Below are positions 1-5,799 of a DNA stretch of 5,799 nucleotides, in pieces (positions within the stretch are counted from its first letter, which is position 1; every line of letters starts with the position of its first letter). Origin of the DNA: Erythrobacter sp. UBA2510 (GTDB taxonomy: Bacteria > Pseudomonadota > Alphaproteobacteria > Sphingomonadales > Sphingomonadaceae); contig DDNW01000142.1 in the NCBI GenBank assembly GCA_002341345.1, positions 26,261-32,059 of the forward strand, read 5' to 3'. The notes under the pieces were generated by a model. It saw nothing but the letters and a program-made list of their open reading frames with translations. It made no database searches and had not been told where the DNA came from. Made by a program: the position numbers and the translations under genes.

Positions 1-1269
1 CCGCGGCTCGGGCTTCAGCACATCCAGGTTGGACGTGTTCGCGAAATCGAGGAGATGGTCAAAGACATCGGCCGAATTGAAGATGGCGGAGCCAGCATCC
101 GCTTCATCATCGGTGAGTATGGATCCGGGAAGACTTTCTTCCTCAACCTCGTTCGCCTGATCGCGCTCGAGAAGGGTATGGTCGTCATGTCGGCCGACCT
201 GGCGCCTGATCGCCGCCTACACGCGACCGGTGGCCAGGCGCGGTCGCTTTTCGCCGAGCTAACCAGGAACACCGCTACGCGTACCAAGCCGGAAGGTGGC
301 GCGCTTACGAGCGTGGTCGAGCGCTTCGTGACACAGGCAATTCGAGACGCCGAGACAGAAGATCGAAATCCGGACGATGTGATCCGCGAGAAGCTCGCTC
401 ACCTTGAGGAACTCCATGGCGGCTTCGAGTTTGCGACCGTCATCAGCCGTTACTGGCAGGGCCACGAGGATGGAAACGAAGATCTCAAGGCCAATGCCAT
501 GCGTTGGCTCAGGGCGGAGTTCGCTACCAGGACAGATGCTAGAGCCGCTCTCAAAGTGCGCACGATCATCGACGATGCGTCGGTGTACGATCACCTGAAG
601 CTGTTTTCGGCTTTGGTTCGGGAAGCAGGATACAAAGGCCTCGTCATTGTTCTCGACGAGATGGTCAATCTCTACAAGCTTTCGAACAGCCAGGCTCGAA
701 ACGCGAACTATGAGCAGATCCTCAGGGTTCTGAACGACATTCTCCAAGGAAGTGCCTCGCACTTCGGCGTCCTCCTCGGCGGCACTCCCGAGTTCCTGAT
801 GGACACGCGCCGCGGTCTCTACAGTTATCAGGCACTCCAGTCTCGATTGGCTCAAAACACCTTTGCCCGAGATGGTCTGATTGATCTTTCTGGCCCGGTC
901 GTTGGGCTCTCAAACCTGACGCCTGAAGACCTCTACGTCTTGCTGAGAAACATCCGGAACGTGTTCACATCGGACGGTTCTGTCGACTTGCCGGACGAGG
1001 CTCTCCAAGCTTTCATGCATCATTGCTCCGAGCGGATTGGAGATGCTTATTTCCGGACCCCACGGAACACGGTAACGGCGTTCGCCCACCTCCTTTCTGT
1101 GATTGAACAAAACCCAGGAATTGAATGGCGAGATTTGCTCAGCGAGATTCCGCTTACTGAAGATGGCGGGGATGACCTCTCCGACATCGACGAAAGTGTC
1201 GGGTCCGTCCAACAAGACGAAGGAACAGAGCCCTCCGGAAGTGATGAGCTCTCCGAGTTCAAACTCTGA
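1..1269 (+). CDS. sngB: SngB-like P-loop ATPase (DUF2791/BrxD-like family), 5' end cut by window edge
   Basis: Predicted cytoplasmic AAA-type ATPase of an anti-phage system. The reading frame is open from base 1. The 18 codons before the first ATG (55) already read like family sequence (GLQHIQVGRVREIEEM), so that ATG is internal and the true start lies upstream. A Walker A motif, GEYGSGKTFF, lies at 112-141 with its lysine codon at 130. Walker B is GLVIVLDEM (637-663), with the acidic pair at 655-660. GGTPEF (778-795) fits a sensor strand, and the arginine in LQSRLAQ (codon 844) is a possible arginine finger. The FRTPRNTVTAFAHLL stretch near 1051-1095 matches the C-terminal end of DUF2791 proteins. 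An acidic Gly/Asp/Ser-rich tail ends in DELSEFKL. The stop lies 2 bases before the helicase start. The assignment to Shango rather than BREX type 2 rests on overall resemblance to the TerB-associated branch as I recall it; the TerB gene itself is out of view. Confidence 0.8.
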   Translation, partial: PRLGLQHIQVGRVREIEEMVKDIGRIEDGGASIRFIIGEYGSGKTFFLNLVRLIALEKGMVVMSADLAPDRRLHATGGQARSLFAELTRNTATRTKPEGGALTSVVERFVTQAIRDAETEDRNPDDVIREKLAHLEELHGGFEFATVISRYWQGHEDGNEDLKANAMRWLRAEFATRTDARAALKVRTIIDDASVYDHLKLFSALVREAGYKGLVIVLDEMVNLYKLSNSQARNANYEQILRVLNDILQGSASHFGVLLGGTPEFLMDTRRGLYSYQALQSRLAQNTFARDGLIDLSGPVVGLSNLTPEDLYVLLRNIRNVFTSDGSVDLPDEALQAFMHHCSERIGDAYFRTPRNTVTAFAHLLSVIEQNPGIEWRDLLSEIPLTEDGGDDLSDIDESVGSVQQDEGTEPSGSDELSEFKL

Positions 1270-1271
1270 GC

Positions 1272-3509
1272 ATGACTTCGGTATCGAGCAGTTTCGATCT
1301 TCTTGCTGAGCCGGTCAGGCGCTGGATCTGGGAGAAAAACTGGTCTGCACTTCGAGATATTCAGGAGATGGCAATTCCTCTCCTGCTACAGTCGGACCAG
1401 GACGCGATTATCGCTGCAGCGACAGCGAGTGGGAAGACAGAGGCGGCGTTCTTACCCCTCATTTCAAGCGTCATTTCCAAGGAATCCGGATCCGACGGAA
1501 CCGGGTTCGATCTCGTCTACATCAGCCCACTAAAGGCTCTCATAAATGACCAATTTCGCCGTCTCGAAGACCTGTGCGAACGCCTCGAACTGCCAGTCTA
1601 CCCGTGGCACGGCGACGTATCGGCCTCGGTCAAGGCCAGGGCACGCAAGCAACGTCGCGGGATATTGCTGATCACTCCTGAATCGCTTGAAGCGATGTTC
1701 GTTCTCCGTGGCTTGGAGATCCCGGCGCTGTTCGGCCGCGTGGAAGCCGTGGTTGTCGATGAGCTTCACGCGATGCTCGACACCGAACGGGGTATCCATC
1801 TGCGATCCCTGCTAAATCGGCTTGAGATCGCGACCCGACGGAGAATCCGCCGGGTTGGACTGTCCGCAACGCTTGGTGACATGGATTTGGCGAGAGCGTA
1901 CCTGCGACCGGGCTCTCCAGACACAGTGGAAGTTCTCAGGAGCAAATCCGAGGGGCAGGCGCTAAAGCTGCAACTGCGTGGATATATGATCGGAGCCAGC
2001 AAAAGGGAGGACGACCGCGCTTCCTCTGACCAAGAGGAAAACCAGGTCAAGCCGGAGGAAGTCGCGGTCGAGCGGGCAATCGCAGAGCACATATTCGAGA
2101 ACTTGCGAGGAACCCAGAACCTGGTATTCGCCGGATCGCGAAGGAATGTCGAGATCTATTCCGACCTTCTCAGCAGCATGTCGGAAGAGCTGCACCTCCC
2201 GAATGAATTCTACCCCCATCACGCTAACCTATCGCGGGATCACCGGACCTTTGTCGAACGCCGCCTTAAAGAGGCGAAGGAGCCAACGACCGCAATTTGC
2301 ACGTCTACGCTCGAGCTTGGCATCGACATTGGCGATGTCGAAGCGGTTGCTCAGATCGGGGCGCCATTCTCGGTATCGTCCCTGAGGCAACGTTTGGGCA
2401 GGTCAGGTCGTAGAGCGGGCAAACCGGCCGTTCTAAGGATGTATGTCACCGAGAAAGAACTGCAGGCGGACTCGCATCCCTCTGACATGCTTCGCCTTGG
2501 ACTCGTCAGGTCGATCGCAATGGTAGACCTGTTGCTGGAGCAGTGGTGTGAGCCTCCTCGGCCAGACGCGTTGCATCTCTCGACGCTCGTCCACCAAATT
2601 CTGTCGGTCATTGCTGAGCGTGGCGGCGCCAAAGCGGCTGTCTTGTTCAAAATCCTTTGCGAACTCGGGCCGTTTCATCTCGTTGATGCGGACCTGTTCT
2701 CCCGCGTGCTGCGGCGCATGGGGGATCCTGCGGTCGCTCTAATCGAACAATCGCCTGACGGCATCCTTCTGCTCGGGAGAATTGGGGAACGCGTGGTCGA
2801 GCACTACGGCTTCTATGCCGTGTTCCAGACAGCCGAGGAATACCGGATTGTCTCGAATGGGAAGACGCTCGGAACGCTGCCTGTTCTGACTGTCTTGGCG
2901 CCAGATATGACGATTATCTTTTCCGGCCGCCGTTGGAGGATTCTCGCTATCCACGACGCAGAAAAGGTCATCGAAGTCTCAAGAGACGCGACTGGAAGGC
3001 CCCCCAAGTTTGGCGGTGATGGCGGCAATATCGACGACACAGTGGTTCGGCGAATGAGGACCATCCTCGCCGGAAACGACCCGAGGAAATATCTCGATGA
3101 GAAGGCCGCTGGCCTGCTTCAGGAGGCGCGAGCGTCCTTTGTGCGACTGGGGCTTGAGGCGTCGAATATCGTCCAAATAGGCGACGGTCACTGCCTCCTC
3201 GCCACATGGGCCGGGACTGTGAAGAATTCGACAATGGCTCTCACGCTCAGGTCGGAAGGCCTCATGGTCGGCAATTATGATGGGCTTCTCGACGTAGGAG
3301 CCGACATAGGGCGAGTGAGCGATATTCTCGATCAGATGGCAGTGTCGGACGCGCCGTCAGGAGAAGAAATCGCTACAGAGATTGCCTTGCCTGCGACAGA
3401 GAAATTTCACCCCTACCTATCACCGGACCTATTGGTGGTCGATCTGGTTGCCAGCCAGATCGAGTCAGAGGCTATCCCAGTGATGGCAGCCCAATTACTT
3501 GAAGGATAA
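1272..3509 (+). CDS. sngC: SngC-like Lhr-type superfamily 2 DExH helicase of a Shango-like system
   Basis: Predicted ATP-dependent nucleic-acid helicase of 745 residues, presumed partner of the upstream ATPase. Visible motifs in order: Q-motif-like LRDIQ (27-31), Walker A ATASGKTEAA (50-59), Ia ISPLKAL (84-90), Ib TPES (135-138), II DELH (163-166), III SAT (198-200), IV LVFAGSRRNVE (284-294), V TSTLELGIDIGDVE (344-357) and VI QRLGRSGRR (373-381). All catalytic motifs look intact. A charged, probably flexible linker (about 243-263) joins the two RecA lobes. The remaining 350 or so residues resemble the winged-helix and beta-barrel regions of Lhr-like helicases; GRRWRI (552-557) and the following PPKFGG segment are typical of that barrel. 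No Shine-Dalgarno sequence sits at a normal distance from the ATG, and the upstream stop is only 2 bases away, so translation probably depends on re-initiation after the ATPase gene. BrxHI of BREX is the nearest alternative name. Confidence 0.85.
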   Translation: MTSVSSSFDLLAEPVRRWIWEKNWSALRDIQEMAIPLLLQSDQDAIIAAATASGKTEAAFLPLISSVISKESGSDGTGFDLVYISPLKALINDQFRRLEDLCERLELPVYPWHGDVSASVKARARKQRRGILLITPESLEAMFVLRGLEIPALFGRVEAVVVDELHAMLDTERGIHLRSLLNRLEIATRRRIRRVGLSATLGDMDLARAYLRPGSPDTVEVLRSKSEGQALKLQLRGYMIGASKREDDRASSDQEENQVKPEEVAVERAIAEHIFENLRGTQNLVFAGSRRNVEIYSDLLSSMSEELHLPNEFYPHHANLSRDHRTFVERRLKEAKEPTTAICTSTLELGIDIGDVEAVAQIGAPFSVSSLRQRLGRSGRRAGKPAVLRMYVTEKELQADSHPSDMLRLGLVRSIAMVDLLLEQWCEPPRPDALHLSTLVHQILSVIAERGGAKAAVLFKILCELGPFHLVDADLFSRVLRRMGDPAVALIEQSPDGILLLGRIGERVVEHYGFYAVFQTAEEYRIVSNGKTLGTLPVLTVLAPDMTIIFSGRRWRILAIHDAEKVIEVSRDATGRPPKFGGDGGNIDDTVVRRMRTILAGNDPRKYLDEKAAGLLQEARASFVRLGLEASNIVQIGDGHCLLATWAGTVKNSTMALTLRSEGLMVGNYDGLLDVGADIGRVSDILDQMAVSDAPSGEEIATEIALPATEKFHPYLSPDLLVVDLVASQIESEAIPVMAAQLLEG

Positions 3510-3521
3510 TCAGAAATTCAA

Positions 3522-4241
3522 TCAGTCGGTATCTCGACGCGAAAACTCGATTGTCGCTGGGCGCCAACGGAATAGCTCGCACTCAGCACCCTCCATCCAA
3601 TCCTCCGTAGGCCAATCCGATTTCAACTCAAACCCGTACTCTCTTCCAACTTCGGCTCTAATTCTGACCCCACTATGATCCGAGTTTGAGGTTTGCAGTA
3701 CTTCACGTGCCCAATCCTGAAGAAGCTCTTCCACTCGTTTTTTTGCAGCTATTGGCTCCTCATCAACGCGCTGGAAGAAGGCTTTCTTGTGACCTCTATC
3801 CCTAGCTCCATCGTCGTGCAGAAAAATTGCGCAGTAGGTAGCTTCCAATCCCATATTTTTGAGGATGGAGACGAAATTCGCGCACCGGATGACATCTTGA
3901 GCGATAGGCCCTTTTTCCCATCGCCTCTTCACCTCAATGATATGAGGAACTTTGTCTCCGCGCGTGTAAGTGCAGATATCCGGTCTGAAAGCTGGCTTGA
4001 TATCAACGTCCACAAGGCTCTTCGCTTCAATTTCGTCGCAGAACTCGGAGACATTTGGTTCCAGAAATACGCCTAAATCGCCCCCTCCCGCTTCGTAGAT
4101 CTCCTCAGCAATCAGCACTTGGATGAGGCCTTCAGCACCGTAATCTGAAACCCAATGGTTTTTGGTCCACGCGACATGCCGCATATTGGCCCGAACGATT
4201 CCACGTAGGATTATCTCCCGCATATCGCTGGTCTGAAGCAT
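3522..4241 (-). CDS. PD-(D/E)XK nuclease-fold protein, uncharacterised
   Basis: A 239-residue protein that I do not recognise as a named family. Its centre carries a strong PD-(D/E)XK signature: FRPDICTY with P87-D88, then after a turn HIIEVKRRW with E103 and K105, each on a predicted beta-strand, as in restriction-type and Holliday-type nucleases. An upstream helix (about 35-50) supplies glutamates (E37, E46, E47) that could complete the metal site. QDVIRCANFVSIL (from about 114) fits the helix after the core. No signal peptide, membrane segment or separate DNA-binding domain is apparent, so it is probably cytoplasmic. The ATG at 4241 is preceded by a weak AAGAG about 10 bases upstream; the next ATG (residue 7) has no better site. 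It is convergent with the helicase gene. Two 60-base spot counts give about 48-50% GC against 58% in one block of the helicase, which hints at separate acquisition. Substrate and role are unknown; the nuclease call is inference from the motif. Confidence 0.75.
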   Translation of the reverse strand: MLQTSDMREIILRGIVRANMRHVAWTKNHWVSDYGAEGLIQVLIAEEIYEAGGGDLGVFLEPNVSEFCDEIEAKSLVDVDIKPAFRPDICTYTRGDKVPHIIEVKRRWEKGPIAQDVIRCANFVSILKNMGLEATYCAIFLHDDGARDRGHKKAFFQRVDEEPIAAKKRVEELLQDWAREVLQTSNSDHSGVRIRAEVGREYGFELKSDWPTEDWMEGAECELFRWRPATIEFSRRDTD

Positions 4242-4301
4242 GAATTGTCACTCTTGATAAAGTTGCTGTCGTAAAAACATGATGCATCTTAAGGTTCATT
4301 A

Positions 4302-4332
4302 ATTATCAAAATTGTGCAATTTTTAATGTCAG
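4302..4332 (-). promoter_or_regulatory. Candidate promoter of the nuclease gene
   Basis: Read on the minus strand, CTGACA (4332-4327) and GATAAT (4307-4302) each match five of six sigma-70 consensus bases. The spacer is 19 bases, longer than the optimal 17. Transcription would start near 4295 and leave a leader of about 55 bases before the ATG at 4241. The long spacer would make the promoter weak unless a regulator realigns it. Predicted by eye only. Confidence 0.35.
4308..4323. promoter_or_regulatory. 16-base inverted repeat, candidate operator
   Basis: AAAATTG-TG-CAATTTT is a perfect 7-base dyad with a 2-base centre. It lies in the AT-rich space between two divergent genes and falls inside the spacer of the candidate nuclease promoter. 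Neither neighbouring gene ends here, so a terminator role is unlikely and an operator is more plausible. No regulator gene is visible in the window, and an AT-rich dyad of this size can arise by chance. Confidence 0.35.
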
Positions 4333-4384
4333 CTATCGTTACCGTTGCGACCTAATTTTAGCGCCATACTAGCAAGCCGATAAT

Positions 4385-4419
4385 CCACCAAGCTTCGCTC
4401 CGAAGCAAAAACTTGGAGG
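4385..4419 (+). promoter_or_regulatory. Leader hairpin that would sequester the Shine-Dalgarno site
   Basis: In the leader of the secreted EEP gene, GCTTCG (4392-4397) and CGAAGC (4401-4406) form a perfect 6-base-pair hairpin with a CTC loop. Directly outside it, CCACCAA (4385-4391) pairs with TTGGAGG (4413-4419) with one A-A mismatch, leaving 4407-4412 as a bulge. The outer stem covers most of the ribosome binding site. The loop region CTCC (4398-4401) is also complementary to GGAG of the same site, so an alternative pairing exists. This suggests translational control, for example by temperature or a ligand, but it does not match the ROSE or fourU thermometer patterns I know. Confidence 0.4.
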
Positions 4420-4420
4420 A
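4415..4420 (+). promoter_or_regulatory. Ribosome binding site deciding the start of the EEP gene
   Basis: GGAGGA lies 4 bases before the ATG at 4425. It is the best Shine-Dalgarno match seen in the window. It selects ATG 4425 over the in-frame TTG at 4413, which overlaps the upstream edge of this site and has no site of its own. Confidence 0.75.
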
Positions 4421-4424
4421 AGTA

Positions 4425-5690
4425 ATGTGTCGAGTTCTATGCCTTCTAGCGCTGCTGTGCGTTGTTTCCAGTCCGGCCCTCGCTTTCGATGTCGGAGAGC
4501 GTATTCGCCTAGAGGCGACCAAACCCTCCGGCGTCCCACTGCACCGTGAAGCCAAATCAAGCATGTTCGGAAGAGCTCCGACCGGTTCTGAAGGTGTGGT
4601 GCGAGAAACAGCCAACAAAGGTCGCTGGAACAAGGTGGTTCTCGACGATGGCCGGAATGCCTGGATTATCGACAAGTACCTTCGAGCAGCTTCCGGTTCG
4701 TCAAGCTCCCCGACGAGTCCGGCTACGTCGGTCGCCTCTGATAGCGAACGCAAAGTCTGGTCATCCCCAAGCGAGTGCCGTCAGGTAGTTGAAGCAGGCG
4801 GACGCTTCGACACCAGCGAGGACCAGCTGCGTATAGCAACGTGGAACATTCGTTGGTTTCCGGAGGAGAGCACGGACCTTGAATGGCTTTCCTGTGCGCT
4901 CGCGTGGTTGAATGCAGACATTATCGCTGTTCAGGAGATAACGGCGACACGAGGTGCCCATAGCGCCATGGAGTCCGTCACCGATGGTCTGACTGGGTAT
5001 GTAGGCGGAGATTGGAAGCTGGATCTGCATGGATGCGGTCGAGACGATGGCCAACATGTCGGCTTCCTCTGGAACGCCGATAAAGTCTCGATGTCCAATT
5101 TCGAAGATCGCTGGCGCATGAACGGTGCTGCGGCAAATGGCAACGGCAGTGACTGCGATGGAAGCCTTCGCCCAGGCCGATCTGCCTACGCGAGCGTCGC
5201 TGGTGGCATCGATTTCCATTTGGTCTCCGTGCACCTTGATTCCGGCGTGAACGACCGAGATTACGGTCACCGAAAAACTTCAATTGAGCGCATCGGTAAA
5301 ATGCATGGGGCTCTGCAAGCGACCGTGTCCGATGCCGATGTTCTGGTCTTAGGTGACTACAACACCATGGGGACAAACTCGGTGGCAGCGGGAACTGAAA
5401 TACGGGAGTTCCGCGAGAAAGTTGGAAGCCTCGCGACACCGCATGTTGCTCTGGCACCTGACCTCGAATGCAGTGAGTATTTCGAGGGCAAATGCGGCCT
5501 TCTCGACCACTTCGTTCTCTCCAAAACGCTGGCTGATGAAGAGGGGCGATCTGCGAAAGCGGTCGTTACCGGTTATTGTAAAGTCGAAGGAGGTAAGGAT
5601 CTCGATCGGCGAAATATGCCAGACGCTTACAAAAAGCTCTCGGATCATTGTCCGGTTGTCATCAGCCTCCAAAGCACAGATCAGGATTAG
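4425..5690 (+). CDS. Secreted SH3-EEP protein: DNase I-like endonuclease/exonuclease/phosphatase domain
   Basis: A 421-residue exported protein. Residues 1-20 form a signal peptide (short basic start, hydrophobic core, cleavage expected after ALA at 18-20); the cysteine at 12 is not in a lipobox. Residues 21-86 resemble a bacterial SH3 domain, and a Ser/Thr/Pro-rich linker (about 88-112) follows. The rest is an EEP-fold catalytic domain with the full DNase I-type set: ATWNIRW (N141), VQEIT (E171), VHLD (H270), LGDYNT (D311, N313), LLDHFVLS (D361) and LSDHCPVV (D407, H408). The mature protein has eight cysteines (118, 157, 204, 244, 349, 357, 385, 409), which suits disulphides outside the cytoplasm. 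The family acts on phosphodiester or phosphoester bonds; a nuclease is the simplest reading, but a phosphatase or sphingomyelinase-like activity cannot be excluded. The SH3 part may anchor it to the envelope (inference). It is transcribed divergently from the nuclease gene, and its leader hairpin may control translation. Confidence 0.88.
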   Translation: MCRVLCLLALLCVVSSPALAFDVGERIRLEATKPSGVPLHREAKSSMFGRAPTGSEGVVRETANKGRWNKVVLDDGRNAWIIDKYLRAASGSSSSPTSPATSVASDSERKVWSSPSECRQVVEAGGRFDTSEDQLRIATWNIRWFPEESTDLEWLSCALAWLNADIIAVQEITATRGAHSAMESVTDGLTGYVGGDWKLDLHGCGRDDGQHVGFLWNADKVSMSNFEDRWRMNGAAANGNGSDCDGSLRPGRSAYASVAGGIDFHLVSVHLDSGVNDRDYGHRKTSIERIGKMHGALQATVSDADVLVLGDYNTMGTNSVAAGTEIREFREKVGSLATPHVALAPDLECSEYFEGKCGLLDHFVLSKTLADEEGRSAKAVVTGYCKVEGGKDLDRRNMPDAYKKLSDHCPVVISLQSTDQD

Positions 5691-5714
5691 AAGGCGGCCA
5701 AATAGAAGCAGCTT

Positions 5715-5739
5715 CCGCTCGCTAGATAAGGGCAAGCGG
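5715..5739. terminator. Weak hairpin after the EEP gene, possible terminator
   Basis: CCGCTCGC (5715-5722) and GCAAGCGG (5732-5739) pair over eight positions with one mismatch around a 9-base loop, 24 bases after the stop codon. The following CAAATATAACT has no U-tract, so it would be a poor intrinsic terminator. It may only protect the transcript end. Confidence 0.25.
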
Positions 5740-5762
5740 CAAATATAACTGGAAAGCCGCCA

Positions 5763-5799
5763 ATGAATTTAGATCAAGACGTCCTGTGGCTCAGCGCTT
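5763..5799 (+). CDS. Possible start of a downstream gene, cut by window edge
   Basis: An ATG at 5763 opens a frame reading MNLDQDVLWLSA to the window end, with GGAAAG six bases upstream as a weak Shine-Dalgarno match. Twelve codons do not allow a family call. On the other strand, a frame entering from the right ends at a TAA at 5769-5771, so this segment could instead be the 3' end of a convergent gene. Confidence 0.25.
   Translation, partial: MNLDQDVLWLSA

Noticed and set aside
55..57. ATG at 55 as the start of the ATPase gene
   Set aside because: The frame is open to base 1, the codons before it read like the family's N-terminal region, and the Walker A motif would be only 19 residues from this start. 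The gene is cut by the window edge.
259..855. 198-codon minus-strand frame inside the ATPase gene
   Set aside because: Antisense shadow of the region coding Walker B and the sensor strand; no recognisable domain or ribosome binding site.
1..3509. BREX type 2 tail (BrxD-BrxHI) as first choice
   Set aside because: Gene order alone allows it, but the ATPase's long conserved stretches and its acidic DELSEFKL end look more like the TerB-associated branch. Kept as an alternative because the upstream gene is not visible.
3693..4076. 127-codon plus-strand frame opposite the nuclease gene
   Set aside because: It lies wholly antisense to a gene with a clear PD-(D/E)XK motif, and its Phe/Ser/Leu-rich translation shows no family features.
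4281..4288. GATGCATC palindrome in the divergent spacer
   Set aside because: Eight bases in an AT-rich region is near chance level, and it does not line up with promoter elements.
4413..4415. TTG at 4413 as the start of the EEP gene
   Set aside because: It overlaps the Shine-Dalgarno sequence GGAGGA and lacks a site of its own. The ATG at 4425 has ideal spacing and gives a clean signal peptide.
4425..4460. Lipoprotein signal in the EEP protein (cysteine at residue 12)
   Set aside because: The residues before C12 are A-L-L, which is not a lipobox, and a good ALA signal peptidase I site follows at 18-20.
4761..5270. 169-codon minus-strand frame inside the EEP gene
   Set aside because: Antisense shadow over conserved catalytic motifs of the sense gene; no coherent protein features.

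Overview
This window looks like a defence-type accessory region of a fairly GC-rich proteobacterium. An alphaproteobacterium of the rhizobial kind is my best guess, from composition and protein style; nothing in the window proves the taxon. It holds three complete protein genes, a gene cut by the left edge, and possibly the first codons of a gene at the right edge. I see no RNA gene, CRISPR array, insertion sequence or integrase.

Left half (1-3509, + strand): a P-loop ATPase of the DUF2791/BrxD-like family, whose N-terminus lies outside the window, is followed after 2 bases by an Lhr-like superfamily 2 helicase. I read this pair as the second and third genes of a Shango-type anti-phage system (TerB-domain protein, ATPase, helicase; SngA-SngB-SngC). 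The TerB-domain gene would lie just left of base 1. A BREX type 2 tail (BrxD-BrxHI) is the main alternative. The pair is probably one translationally coupled transcription unit.

Middle (3522-4241, - strand): a 239-residue protein with a clear PD-(D/E)XK nuclease signature converges on the helicase gene with only 12 bases between the stop codons. Spot counts show lower GC than the operon. It may be an accessory effector or an independent defence or mobile-element gene.

Divergent spacer (4242-4424): an AT-rich region holding a candidate promoter for the nuclease, with a 16-base dyad filling its 19-base spacer, and, on the other side, a leader hairpin predicted to hide the Shine-Dalgarno sequence of the next gene.

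Right part (4425-5690, + strand): a secreted protein with signal peptide, SH3-like domain, Ser/Thr/Pro linker and a complete endonuclease/exonuclease/phosphatase (DNase I-like) catalytic domain. After it come a weak hairpin without a U-tract and a possible start codon at 5763.
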